Assembly (NCBI RefSeq): GCF_003795125.1
Contig: NZ_CP027783.1
Span: 1,116,001 to 1,180,000, forward strand
DNA length: 64,000 bases
Direction of reading: 5' to 3'
Origin: Tetragenococcus osmophilus
GTDB lineage: Bacteria; Bacillota; Bacilli; Lactobacillales; Enterococcaceae
Part shown: positions 8,436 through 15,984 of the stretch, in pieces
Layout: the number at the start of each line of letters is the position of its first letter
How positions within the stretch are numbered: position 1 is the first letter of the stretch
Translations under genes and position numbers: made by a program
Notes under the pieces: model-generated
Told to the model about the DNA's origin: nothing
The model's database searches: none
The model's input: only the letters and a program-made list of their open reading frames with translations

Positions 8436-8650
8436 TAATTACTTACTGGCTTATCTATAGACGAATATTCACAGTTTCTTTTAAGGAAAAACGTTATAAG
8501 GAATTGAGGTATGATTACTTTTGAAACAAGTTCATTAAATAGTTTATGTATATTGTCTAATAAGCCACTTTAAAAAATGACGATACGAATAAGATAATAG
8601 ACTAAACTTTAAGAAAAAGTAAACATGGATATATGCACGAACATAAATAT
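8436..8650. other. intergenic stretch without recognised features
   Basis: AT-rich. I see no gene, repeat or terminator between the alkyltransferase-like gene and the antitoxin promoter at 8652. Confidence 0.4.
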
Positions 8651-8651
8651 G

Positions 8652-8680
8652 TTCAATTGCTTTGAACTTTGTGCTATAAT
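8652..8680 (+). promoter_or_regulatory. promoter of the antitoxin RNA (RNA II)
   Basis: TTCAAT (8652-8657), a 17-base spacer and a perfect TATAAT (8675-8680). The expected start near 8687 yields an RNA that ends at the shared terminator. Confidence 0.65.
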
Positions 8681-8686
8681 AAATGT

Positions 8687-8756
8687 GTGAAATGAAATTA
8701 GTCGAACAATTGAGTTCACCAAAAAACCACCCTACTGTCATAGGGTGGTTTTTCTC
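8687..8756 (+). ncRNA. antisense antitoxin RNA of a par/Fst-type I module (RNA II-like)
   Basis: A predicted RNA of about 70 bases from the promoter at 8652-8680 to the bidirectional terminator at 8722-8753. It contains TGAAATTAG (8693-8701) and TCGAACAATTGAGTTCACC (8702-8720), which recur in the same orientation at 8879-8887 and 8892-8910 inside the toxin gene start. RNA II therefore carries the exact complement of the toxin mRNA around its start codon, matching the DRa/DRb arrangement known for the pAD1 par locus. Expression is inferred from sequence only. Confidence 0.65.
8722..8753. terminator. bidirectional terminator shared by toxin mRNA and antitoxin RNA
   Basis: AAAAACCACCCT (8722-8733) pairs perfectly with AGGGTGGTTTTT (8742-8753). 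A- and T-runs on both sides make it work in either direction, as in par loci where two convergent RNAs share one terminator. Confidence 0.8.
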
Positions 8757-8788
8757 TGCACTGTTGCGATACCAGCGTTGGGGCTGGG

Positions 8789-8931
8789 ATAGCAACTGCG
8801 AAAGATTATCATTTAACCATCCAGCCAATGATTAACTAGTGTAATGACTATACCTACAAATATAGGCGCAATAATCCATGAAATTAGGCGATCGAACAAT
8901 TGAGTTCACCCCTTTACAGGGCAGTTGCTAT
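8789..8931 (-). repeat. 11-base inverted repeat joining the 5' and 3' parts of the toxin mRNA
   Basis: ATAGCAACTGC at 8789-8799 and its exact complement GCAGTTGCTAT at 8921-8931. On the minus-strand transcript the second lies at the very 5' end and the first just after the toxin stop codon, so the mRNA could close on itself. Confidence 0.6.
8813..8899 (-). CDS. Fst-like type I toxin peptide (TTG start)
   Basis: A 28-residue membrane peptide ending with WIIAPIFVGIVITLVNHW then LDG. The IAPIFVG core is the hallmark of the Fst/par toxin family, whose members insert into the membrane and disturb the envelope when not repressed. The start is TTG at 8899-8897, because the frame is closed by TGA three codons upstream and AAAGGGG (8912-8918) is well spaced. 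That ribosome site lies in a small hairpin (CCCT-GTAA-AGGG), which would limit translation. The frame is easily missed because of its length and start codon. The gene is on the chromosome, flanked by ordinary genes. Confidence 0.8.
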   Translation of the reverse strand: MFDRLISWIIAPIFVGIVITLVNHWLDG

Positions 8932-8935
8932 AAAT

Positions 8936-8945
8936 AGTATAGCAT
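8936..8945 (-). promoter_or_regulatory. extended -10 promoter element of the toxin mRNA (RNA I)
   Basis: On the minus strand TGCTATACT (TG-n-TATACT; hexamer at 8941-8936) forms an extended -10 without an obvious -35. Transcription would begin near 8930, giving an RNA of roughly 200 bases that ends at the shared terminator. Confidence 0.5.
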
Positions 8946-9120
8946 AATTTATTGCATTGTGATTATTTATACAATGGTTTTTGCTATTATTTAAGTAGAA
9001 AATAACGATGTAGTTGCCAGAGTCATGAGTGCTTGCATAGAAAAAGTACTTATTGCTATCTAATATTAACGAATAGCTTCGAAATGTCATAAAGTAAAAG
9101 AAATTTGTTCTAAAGAGTGG
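8946..9120. other. intergenic stretch without recognised features
   Basis: AT-rich sequence between the toxin promoter and the VOC terminator. The longest open frame is a short minus-strand one without a convincing ribosome site, which I do not accept as a gene. Confidence 0.35.
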
Positions 9121-9166
9121 AAAAGGAACAGTATGGCTATTAAAAACCATACTGTTCCTTTTTTAT
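9121..9166. terminator. strong terminator downstream of the VOC pseudogene
   Basis: AAAAGGAACAGTATGG (9121-9136) pairs with CCATACTGTTCCTTTT (9147-9162), with T- and A-runs on either side. A perfect 16-base stem, probably active in both directions. Confidence 0.85.
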
Positions 9167-9208
9167 GCTGCAGTTTCATTTCTCCTAGAACTAACTTTTT
9201 CGCACAAT

Positions 9209-9653
9209 TTATTCCGAATCTTTTCGCATGTCAGGGTGCTCGGTAATGATTTGCCATTCGACGCCAAATTTGTCGTTTACCTGTCCCATTGCTGGACTAA
9301 AGCTGGTTTCCTGAAGGGCCATTGTTTCTTGACCACCCGCCAGTAAAGCAGAGAAAATCCTTTTAGCGTCAGTAACTTCTTTGACATCAATTAGAATAGT
9401 AACCGTTGTTCCTGACTGTTTAAATTGACCGGGCAAAAGATCGGCAAGCATTAGTTGTGCTTTCCCGATATTTAGATGAGCATGCATAATATTATTTTCA
9501 TACCCCTCAGGCACTTTTCCGTCAAATTCTTGGGGGCCAATCTTTTAACATTTCCCGACTCTCAATTTCTGCATTGAACACCCCAGCATAAAAATCAACT
9601 GCTTCATTTGCTTTTCCATCCAACAATACATACGGCGTTAATTGTATATTCAT
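9209..9653 (-). pseudogene. VOC/glyoxalase-like (PhnB family) protein, frameshifted
   Basis: The minus strand begins with ATG at 9653-9651 after GAAAGGAAG and reads MNIQLTPYVLLDGKANEAVDFYA... to DWPP, then hits TGA. One base less in the run of five G on the plus strand (9532-9536) restores DWPQEFDGKVPEGYENNIMHAHL and continues to the normal end at 9209 (DMRKDSE). The whole would be about 147 residues, the usual length of this family of single-domain VOC proteins. A one-base insertion in a homopolymer is either a true inactivation or a sequencing error. It lies 62 bases behind the AraC regulator and was probably co-transcribed with it. Confidence 0.85.
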
Positions 9654-9715
9654 ATATACTCTTCCTTTCACTTTTTAGTGTATTCAGTATCTCAAATGTG
9701 GAGGAAAAATACTTC

Positions 9716-10495
9716 TTATGGATTGCGCAATTTAAGTGTATCCGTTAGCAGCTTTGGTAAATTAATTAAAATTGGTGGGTCTTCTGGGAGGGGCTCTCTT
9801 AAATATATATCTATCTCTTTGGCCGAATCTTTTGGAAACAGGAGAGGATAATCTACTTTTCCGCGTAAGCAGTCGTCTAGTACAAAGTAACGTAGTGGGT
9901 TTAATGTTTTTTCAATCGAACAAGCAAGTAGATAGTATTTTCCTTTAGGAATATGAGTAAACGTATGTTGTATTTTCTTTTGCAAAGCTGTGCCAACAAC
10001 TGGTTTATGATTGGGGATGGAGCTATTAAATAGACCAACAAAAGTGATGCTAGCTTGATAGCTTTTGGGATAATGAATAGTTACGGATAATTGATAGGTA
10101 TCTCCTTTTTGAATTTCTTCAGCATAATAGGAAGTAGACGTTGTATCATCATAGTTCTTAGTTAAATGGTACAGAGACTCTACCTGGTTTTTATATTCAC
10201 GTGGAGATAATCCTGTTTTTTTAGTAAATGTTGTAGAAAAGGTTCCAAGACTAGAAAATCCGGCATCAAAACTCGAATCTGTAATCGAGTGCTGCTTTTT
10301 CAAAAAGTCTTGTTTGGCTTGTTCAATTTTTATAGAAGACAGATAATCAGCTGCAGAAAATCCAGTTAACTTTTTGAATTCTCTACTAAAATGATACTTG
10401 CTATATCCGAAGTGAGCCGAGATCTCTTCAATAGTGATTTCATCTGGTGCATGTTTTTTCATATAGATAAGAATAGCAGTCATTGTCTCTTTCAT
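9716..10495 (-). CDS. AraC family transcriptional regulator with a C-terminal effector domain
   Basis: A 259-residue protein. Residues 1-105 hold two AraC helix-turn-helix motifs (IEEISAHFGYSKYHFSREFKKLTGFS and DSSFDAGFSSLGTFSTTFTKKTGLSPREY). Residues about 115-259 look like a GyrI-like small-molecule domain (TYQLSVTIHYPKSYQASITFVGLF; HTFTHIPKGKYYLLACS). Such one-piece regulators sense amphipathic or cationic compounds and often control efflux or detoxification. The downstream VOC gene (pseudogene) is its only tandem neighbour. GGAGG lies upstream of the ATG on the minus strand, somewhat distant. Confidence 0.88.
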   Translation of the reverse strand: MKETMTAILIYMKKHAPDEITIEEISAHFGYSKYHFSREFKKLTGFSAADYLSSIKIEQAKQDFLKKQHSITDSSFDAGFSSLGTFSTTFTKKTGLSPREYKNQVESLYHLTKNYDDTTSTSYYAEEIQKGDTYQLSVTIHYPKSYQASITFVGLFNSSIPNHKPVVGTALQKKIQHTFTHIPKGKYYLLACSIEKTLNPLRYFVLDDCLRGKVDYPLLFPKDSAKEIDIYLREPLPEDPPILINLPKLLTDTLKLRNP

Positions 10496-10595
10496 AAAAA
10501 AGGAGCCTCCTATAATGGTTTCCCATAGGCTTAAAATCTGTTAATAGAGCATTTCTAGAATGTTACTTTATTATTTTGACAAAGGAGTAGTTGAA

Positions 10596-10646
10596 ATGAA
10601 AATGCTTTATGACGGTTGTAATATGTGTTTCTACATTGCTTTTTAA
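10596..10646 (+). pseudogene. possible remnant of a DCC (YDG-C-x-x-C) thiol-disulfide protein
   Basis: A good ribosome site (AAAGGAG at 10581-10587) precedes a 16-codon frame, MKMLYDGCNMCFYIAF, that ends in TAA. The YDG followed by CxxC resembles the N-terminal motif of DCC (DUF393) proteins, with one residue missing between G and C. Everything downstream is lost. Weak evidence; it could be chance. Confidence 0.25.
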
Positions 10647-10695
10647 AACAATGGATGGTTATAGTTATCTTTAGCTATGCTCTCCATTGTTTTTC
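10645..10695. terminator. hairpin terminator between the remnant and the DJ-1 family gene
   Basis: AAAACAATGGA (10645-10655) pairs with TCCATTGTTTT (10683-10693), with an inner TATAG/CTAT match and A/T runs on each side. It can serve the minus-strand gene ending at 10717. Confidence 0.65.
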
Positions 10696-10716
10696 ATTGT
10701 CCTATTTTTAAGCGCT

Positions 10717-11307
10717 TTATAAAAAGGGGTTTCCATATTTCTCACAATAATTATAAAAACCATACTTGTTCATAAACATTGCTTTTTCAATATTTTCAGG
10801 AGTATCAAATTCAATTAATTCTAAGACTAATTCGGTAAATTCATGAGGAGCTGTTCCATTTGCAGTAACTAATTTTCCGTCTTTCACTGCTTGTTTTTCT
10901 ACAAATTTATTCGCCGCTGTATAGCACTTATATTCATCCCATAAATAAACAGAATTTCCAGTGTGTTTATAAGAATTTAAAAAACCATTTTTCGCTAGAT
11001 AATCAACGGCTCCGCATATAGCTCCGACTGGAATACCTTTACCAAAGGCTTTTTTGACGAACTCTAACAAATCATTTCTATCGTTGTTCCAAGAATTACC
11101 CCCAATCATTATTAAAAGATCATAATTTTCAGTTTCAGCGCCAATAATATAATCGACCAACACTGAAAAACCACCCAAAGAAACGACTTTTTCTTCAACT
11201 GAAATAGTTTTAACTGACCAAATCTCACTCTGGTTTAAAGTTGAAGACAAATAGGCGCCTTCCCAATCTGCAAATTGATCTAAAAGAAGAAACAAAGCAT
11301 TTTTCAT
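10717..11307 (-). CDS. DJ-1/PfpI (class I glutamine amidotransferase-like) family protein
   Basis: A 196-residue single-domain protein. The nucleophile elbow is AICGA (Cys near residue 98) after GIPVG, and MIGGNSW at about residues 66-72 is the preceding family strand. Members act as chaperones, deglycases, isocyanide hydratases or peptidases; the substrate cannot be read here. Its closest relatives in lactic acid bacteria are annotated only as putative intracellular proteases or amidases. The start follows GAAAGGGATT on the minus strand. No operon partner: guaA begins a separate unit behind its own terminator. Confidence 0.85.
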   Translation of the reverse strand: MKNALFLLLDQFADWEGAYLSSTLNQSEIWSVKTISVEEKVVSLGGFSVLVDYIIGAETENYDLLIMIGGNSWNNDRNDLLEFVKKAFGKGIPVGAICGAVDYLAKNGFLNSYKHTGNSVYLWDEYKCYTAANKFVEKQAVKDGKLVTANGTAPHEFTELVLELIEFDTPENIEKAMFMNKYGFYNYCEKYGNPFL

Positions 11308-11417
11308 AATAAATCCCTTTCATAAAAGTTATTTTATTTCTGTTTATATGAATAGAATAACATAAAAATAATATATGTAGGTGTTTTAAATTGTTTCGAA
11401 AATTGGATTGTGTTTAA

Positions 11418-11463
11418 TAAAAAACCTCCGAAACCCTTTTATATCAAGGGCTTCGGAGGTTTC
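11418..11463 (-). terminator. terminator of the coaA-guaA unit
   Basis: AAACCTCCGAA-A-CCCTT (11422-11437) pairs with AAGGG-C-TTCGGAGGTTT (11446-11462), and minus-strand T-runs follow. It lies immediately behind the guaA stop. Confidence 0.85.
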
Positions 11464-11465
11464 TG

Positions 11466-13031
11466 TTATTCCCACTCGACTGTAGAAGGGGGCTTACTTG
11501 TCACGTCATACACGATACGGTTGACGTGATCGACTTCATTTACAATACGTACTGAGATGTGTTGCAATACATCCCATGGGATACGGGCAAAATCAGCAGT
11601 CATACCGTCAATAGAAGTGATAGCGCGAATACCTACTGCATGATCATAAGTTCGTTCGTCGCCCATAACCCCGACAGAGCGAATGCCTGGTAGTACGGTG
11701 AAGTATTGCCAGATATCCCGATCTAAGCCGGCATTAGCGATTTCTTCGCGTAGGATGGCATCTGATTCACGGACGATTTCTAGTTTTTCTTCTGTTATTT
11801 CACCTAATACACGGATTCCTAGACCTGGTCCAGGGAATGGTTGACGCCAAACGATTGTGTCCGGCATTCCTAGTTCGGTTCCTAATGCGCGCACTTCATC
11901 TTTAAACAAGGTGTTTAATGGTTCAATTAATTGGAAACTCATTTCTTCTGGTAAACCACCCACGTTATGGTGAGATTTAATGGTTTGCGCTGTTTCAGTA
12001 CCTGATTCGATGACGTCGGTATAAAGGGTACCTTGTGCTAAGAAACTAATACCTTCTTCCCCGGCTAACTTAATAGCTTCATCGTTAAATAAATAGATAA
12101 ATTCATTTCCAATAATTTTACGCTTTTGTTCTGGGTCCGTTACCCCTGCAAGTTTATCTAAGAAACGTTTTTGTGCATCTACTTTGATAATGTTTAGGCC
12201 GAATTTACCGCCCAAGCTGTCCATTACTTGGTCAGCTTCATTTTTACGCAATAAGCCATGATCGACAAAAATACAGGTTAATTGATCGCCAATAGCTTTA
12301 TGTAAAAGAACACCGACAACGCTTGAGTCTACACCGCCTGATAAAGCTAAGAGTACCTTCTTATCGCCAACTTGTTCGCGAATATTAGCTGTTTGCATGT
12401 CAATAAAGTTTTCCATTGTCCAGTCGCCTTTACATTGACAAATATCCAAGGCGAATTCTTTGAGTAAGTCATTTCCATATTCGGTATGACGGACTTCTGG
12501 ATGAAATTGCACGCCATAAATTTTTCTTTCAGCGTTTTGGATAGAAGCAATTGGACAATCTTTGCTTGTTGCTACTACTTCAAAGTCAGTAGGAAGGTCC
12601 TTGACTAGATCTCCATGACTCATCCAAACGGTTTGGTTATCAGGAGTGGCACTAAATAACCGTGCCTTATCTGCAGTAATTTCGATACCAGCTTTGCCGT
12701 ATTCACGGTTTTTAGCTCTTTCGACTGTACCACCTAAGCGATGAGTAACTAGTTGCATGCCGTAGCAAATCCCTAAAATTGGGATGCCCAGCTCAAATAT
12801 TTCTTCGTCAATACCAAATGAATCTGTGTCATAGACACTATTAGGTCCGCCAGAAAGGATAATCCCTTTGACGTTCATTTTTTTAATTTCTTCTGCTGTC
12901 GTTTTGTGACTTAACAGTTCAGAAAAGACCCCACAATCACGTATGCGTCGGGTAATTAGTTGGTTGTATTGGCTACCGTAGTCTAATACAATAATTTTTT
13001 CTACATCTGCCAAATTTTCAACATTTGTCAC
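11466..13031 (-). CDS. guaA: GMP synthase, glutamine-hydrolysing
   Basis: A 521-residue enzyme converting XMP, ATP and glutamine to GMP. The N-terminal class I glutaminase has the nucleophile motif GICYGMQ and the FHPEV His-Glu pair (to about residue 200). The ATP pyrophosphatase domain has the P-loop [12 protein letters not shown]. The C-terminal dimerisation domain ends with [17 protein letters not shown], a perfect family ending. The start is GTG, since AGAGGAAACC precedes it and no ATG fits. It is 39 bases behind coaA and probably co-transcribed. No purine riboswitch is visible upstream. Confidence 0.98.
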   Translation of the reverse strand: MTNVENLADVEKIIVLDYGSQYNQLITRRIRDCGVFSELLSHKTTAEEIKKMNVKGIILSGGPNSVYDTDSFGIDEEIFELGIPILGICYGMQLVTHRLGGTVERAKNREYGKAGIEITADKARLFSATPDNQTVWMSHGDLVKDLPTDFEVVATSKDCPIASIQNAERKIYGVQFHPEVRHTEYGNDLLKEFALDICQCKGDWTMENFIDMQTANIREQVGDKKVLLALSGGVDSSVVGVLLHKAIGDQLTCIFVDHGLLRKNEADQVMDSLGGKFGLNIIKVDAQKRFLDKLAGVTDPEQKRKIIGNEFIYLFNDEAIKLAGEEGISFLAQGTLYTDVIESGTETAQTIKSHHNVGGLPEEMSFQLIEPLNTLFKDEVRALGTELGMPDTIVWRQPFPGPGLGIRVLGEITEEKLEIVRESDAILREEIANAGLDRDIWQYFTVLPGIRSVGVMGDERTYDHAVGIRAITSIDGMTADFARIPWDVLQHISVRIVNEVDHVNRIVYDVTSKPPSTVEWE

Positions 13032-13070
13032 GATCGGTTTCCTCTATTCTAATTAGTTTGAAAATATTAT

Positions 13071-13994
13071 TTAAAACTTGCGCAATAATATTTGGTCGAT
13101 TTTATGATAATCACTTTTATGAAGAATTATATCTGCTCGCGAGCGTGTGGGCAAGATATATTCTTGTAAATTTTTCAAATTCACGTTTTTCCATACGGAT
13201 TTTGCCATATCGATCGCTTCTTTACGGTCGCCCATTGCGTATTCATAATAATAGTTAGACGGATCCTGAAAGGCGGTATCAAGCAATGATTCGAATCGTT
13301 CTAAGTACCATCGTTCTATTAAAGCAGGATCAGCATCGACATAAATGGAAAAATCAAAAAAATCACTTACATAGATTTGTTGGTTTGCTGGGAGTTGAAA
13401 TACATTAATTCCCTCCACAATCAAAATGTCTGGCTGCGAGATCGTTTCATATTCTCCTTCGATAATGTCATAACTTTTATGAGAATAAAGAGGAATTTTA
13501 AGATCTTTTTCTCGCGATTTGACACTATTTAAAAACTCTATTAATCGTTCCATATCGTAACTTTCGGGAAAACCTTTACGGTCCATAATCCCTCGTTCTT
13601 CTAGAATACGGTTAGGATACAAAAAACCATCTGTAGTGATTAATTGCACGTCTTGTTTGGGAAATAAACGAGATAAAAGGGTCTGTAAAAGTCTTGCTGT
13701 GGTACTTTTTCCAACAGCCACGCTTCCAGCAATTCCGATAATAAATGGGGGGACTTTAATATAGCGATGTAAAAAAAGCCCTTTGCTTAAGCTTAATGAT
13801 TCATATTCTTTCATGTATAAGTGAATCATATGACACATTGGAATATAAATCTCTTCTACGTCTTGCATTGAAATCCGGTCATTTAAACTTTTAATGCTAT
13901 CTAATTCTTCTTGCGTTAATGGCGTGTGGTTGGGTAAATAAAAACCTTGCCATTCGCTACGAGGAATCTGATAGAAATTCATATACTCTTCCAT
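13071..13994 (-). CDS. coaA: pantothenate kinase type I
   Basis: A 307-residue kinase catalysing the ATP-dependent phosphorylation of pantothenate, the first and usually regulated step of coenzyme A synthesis. The P-loop is GIAGSVAVGKST (about residues 86-97), followed by the family blocks LITTDGFLYPN, ERGIMDRKGFPESYD and DILIVEGINVFQ. Length matches the type I (CoaA) family. GAGGAGG immediately upstream selects the first ATG, though a second ATG four codons in is possible. It is the upstream gene of a two-gene unit with guaA. Confidence 0.97.
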   Translation of the reverse strand: MEEYMNFYQIPRSEWQGFYLPNHTPLTQEELDSIKSLNDRISMQDVEEIYIPMCHMIHLYMKEYESLSLSKGLFLHRYIKVPPFIIGIAGSVAVGKSTTARLLQTLLSRLFPKQDVQLITTDGFLYPNRILEERGIMDRKGFPESYDMERLIEFLNSVKSREKDLKIPLYSHKSYDIIEGEYETISQPDILIVEGINVFQLPANQQIYVSDFFDFSIYVDADPALIERWYLERFESLLDTAFQDPSNYYYEYAMGDRKEAIDMAKSVWKNVNLKNLQEYILPTRSRADIILHKSDYHKIDQILLRKF

Positions 13995-14183
13995 GGGTCC
14001 TCCTCATATGAAATAGAAAAACTTGTTTAATTTTTCAACAATATAAGTTCTAAAAAATAGACAAGAGTATTTTAACACAAAAACAAAAGCGCTCCTAGTT
14101 ACAGTAGAAAAAAACAGAACTTTCATTTACTTTGTAAAAAAAATCGGTATGATAAAAGTATAAATACATAAAAGAGGGTAACT

Positions 14184-14795
14184 ATGACAAATCACTATTA
14201 TCAAACAAATCCAACAAGTTCTCACGAGATTTTAAAATGGTCTTTTGAGTTATTTGATAAAAACTTTCAGTTTATAACCGATAGTGGCGTATTTTCAAAA
14301 AATACAATTGATTATGGATCAAGAGTTCTTATACAAGCTTTTTCTTGGGAAAAATTACCTGAAGGAAGCATCTTAGAAGTAGGATGTGGATATGGACCGA
14401 TTGGTTTAGCTATTGCTTATGCAAGTGGTCGTCAAGTCGAAATGACGGATGTGAACGAACGTGCTGTTTCTTTAGCTAAGCAAAATGCGAACCAAAACCA
14501 GATTGAAAATGTGGATATTCACCTTTCGGATGTCTACGATTCGGTTTACAAGAAAGATTATGCGGCTATTTTAAGTAATCCGCCTATTCGCGCTGGCAAA
14601 AAAGTTGTTCACCAAATTATCGAAGAGGGTTATCAGTATCTGCTTTCTGCAGGTACACTGACAATTGTTATTCAAAAAAAACAAGGAGCACCCAGCGCTC
14701 AAAAAAAGATGACAGAAATATTTGGCAATGCTGAAGTAATCAAAAAAGATAAAGGCTATTATATTATCCAAAGTGAAAAGAGGGGAAGCCAATGA
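14184..14795 (+). CDS. RsmC/YbxB-type rRNA guanine-N2 methyltransferase
   Basis: A 203-residue SAM-dependent methyltransferase, probably modifying 16S rRNA like E. coli RsmC but lacking the N-terminal half. Motif I is LEVGCGYGPIGLAIA and the catalytic NPPI block is LSNPPIRAGK (about residues 131-140), which marks it as an N-methyltransferase. The promoter TTTACT-16-TATGAT lies near 14125-14152. Its stop overlaps the start of the LacI regulator by four bases (ATGA), so the two are translationally coupled. Confidence 0.88.
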   Translation: MTNHYYQTNPTSSHEILKWSFELFDKNFQFITDSGVFSKNTIDYGSRVLIQAFSWEKLPEGSILEVGCGYGPIGLAIAYASGRQVEMTDVNERAVSLAKQNANQNQIENVDIHLSDVYDSVYKKDYAAILSNPPIRAGKKVVHQIIEEGYQYLLSAGTLTIVIQKKQGAPSAQKKMTEIFGNAEVIKKDKGYYIIQSEKRGSQ

Positions 14796-15814
14796 AACTG
14801 ACTATTCGCCAAATTGCCGAAATTGCAGGCGTTTCAGTCACTACCGTCTCTCAGATATTAAACCATAAAGGGGGGCGCTTTAGTACAGAAACGAGGCAAC
14901 GGGTCTTGGATATTGTAGAGAAATACCAGTATAAACCAGATTTTTTTGCTTCCAATTTGGTCACTAGACACTCCAAGACAATTGGTATGATCGTGCCAGA
15001 TGTGACGGATTCCTTTTTTTCTAAAATTGTAGAAGGTGCAGAACATTATACAAACCCGCTAGGCTATATGTTAGTTCTTTGTAATTCTCACCATGAATTA
15101 GAAAAAGAACTACAATTGTTGCAACAATTAGCAGATCGCTCAGTTGACGGTGTCCTTTTAGCTACGCCTAATGTTTTACCAGATGAATATGGAGTGGATA
15201 GCGAGTTTTTTCACTCCATGCCTTTGGGGTTAATCGATCGTGGAATTAATCAACGAGAGAATGGTCGTTTAATTATTAAAGAATATGAAGGCGCTTATCA
15301 AGCCGTTTCTTACTTATTGAAAAAAGGACATTCTCATATTGGGTTAATCAAAGAAGATACTAGTTATTATCAATTAGAGGAAAGATATAATGGTTACCGT
15401 CATGCCTTAAAAGATGCTGGAGTTGTGTTTAAACATGAAAATGTGGCTACTGCTAGTCTGACGGTAGAAGGTGGATATTATGCAGCGCAACAATTATTAA
15501 AGCAAAAAAATATCACTGCCATTTTTTGTAGTAACGATGCTATGGCTATGGGGTGCTACCGTGCTATATACGAACAAAATTATAAAATACCAGAGGATAT
15601 TTCGGTTATAGGCTTTGATGGCTTGAGTTTCTCAAAATTTATGAATCCTCCACTAACGACGGTAAAACAACCTGTATTTGATATTGGATTTACTGCAGCT
15701 AAATTTATTATTGATGCAATTGAATTTCCAGAGCGCCGAATTCCGAACAAAATTTTTGAAACAAAATTAATTTTTCGTGAGAGTGTACAAGAATTAATTA
15801 AGAAGTCAAAGTAG
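14792..15814 (+). CDS. LacI family transcriptional regulator
   Basis: A 340-residue repressor. The N-terminal HTH reads TIRQIAEIAGVSVTTVSQILNHKG, with the hinge region following, and the periplasmic-binding-like sensor domain starts at KTIGMIVPDVTDSFFSKIVEGAE, close to the RbsR branch. NDAMAMGCYRAIYEQNYKIPEDISVIGFD is the standard dimer-face block. The ligand is unknown, but its place directly before the nucleoside salvage cluster, with an AGTAAA-n-CG-n-TTTACT operator-like site at 15903, makes it the likely local regulator of pdp and the genes behind it. Coupled to the preceding methyltransferase gene. Confidence 0.92.
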   Translation: MKLTIRQIAEIAGVSVTTVSQILNHKGGRFSTETRQRVLDIVEKYQYKPDFFASNLVTRHSKTIGMIVPDVTDSFFSKIVEGAEHYTNPLGYMLVLCNSHHELEKELQLLQQLADRSVDGVLLATPNVLPDEYGVDSEFFHSMPLGLIDRGINQRENGRLIIKEYEGAYQAVSYLLKKGHSHIGLIKEDTSYYQLEERYNGYRHALKDAGVVFKHENVATASLTVEGGYYAAQQLLKQKNITAIFCSNDAMAMGCYRAIYEQNYKIPEDISVIGFDGLSFSKFMNPPLTTVKQPVFDIGFTAAKFIIDAIEFPERRIPNKIFETKLIFRESVQELIKKSK

Positions 15815-15838
15815 TTTTGTAAATGCTTAAAATAAAGA

Positions 15839-15867
15839 TTGACAATTCATCAGGGGTCTTGTATTCT
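15839..15867 (+). promoter_or_regulatory. promoter P1 of the nucleoside salvage cluster
   Basis: TTGACA (15839-15844), 17 bases, TATTCT (15862-15867). A consensus -35 with a fair -10; the start point would be near 15874. Confidence 0.6.
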
Positions 15868-15872
15868 AAGTT

Positions 15873-15888
15873 TAGAAAGGGCTTTCAT
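15873..15888. promoter_or_regulatory. cre-like palindrome downstream of P1
   Basis: TAGAAAGGGCTTTCAT contains GAAAG-GG-CTTTC. It fits the CcpA site consensus (WTGNNARCGNWWWCAW) at all but two fixed positions, lacking the central CG. Possible catabolite control; weak. Confidence 0.3.
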
Positions 15889-15902
15889 ATTTGGGATTGT
15901 TT

Positions 15903-15918
15903 AGTAAACCGTTTTACT
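15903..15918. promoter_or_regulatory. LacI-type operator candidate before pdp
   Basis: AGTAAACCGTTTTACT is a near-perfect palindrome with the central CG typical of LacI-family sites. It lies between P1 and the second promoter and 80 bases from the end of the LacI-family gene. Confidence 0.5.
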
Positions 15919-15925
15919 TAAGTGT

Positions 15926-15953
15926 TTTACCTTTCTGAGAACTATTGTATAAT
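15926..15953 (+). promoter_or_regulatory. possible second promoter of the pdp cluster
   Basis: TTTACC (15926-15931), 16 bases, TATAAT (15948-15953). It sits just after the operator candidate, so repressor bound there would occlude it. Confidence 0.45.
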
Positions 15954-15984
15954 GAGCGAAAATCAGGAAGCGAGGTTAGTTTCA

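Noticed and set aside
13995-14183. Purine riboswitch ahead of coaA-guaA
   Set aside because: No conserved purine-aptamer pattern seen; the region is short and AT-rich.
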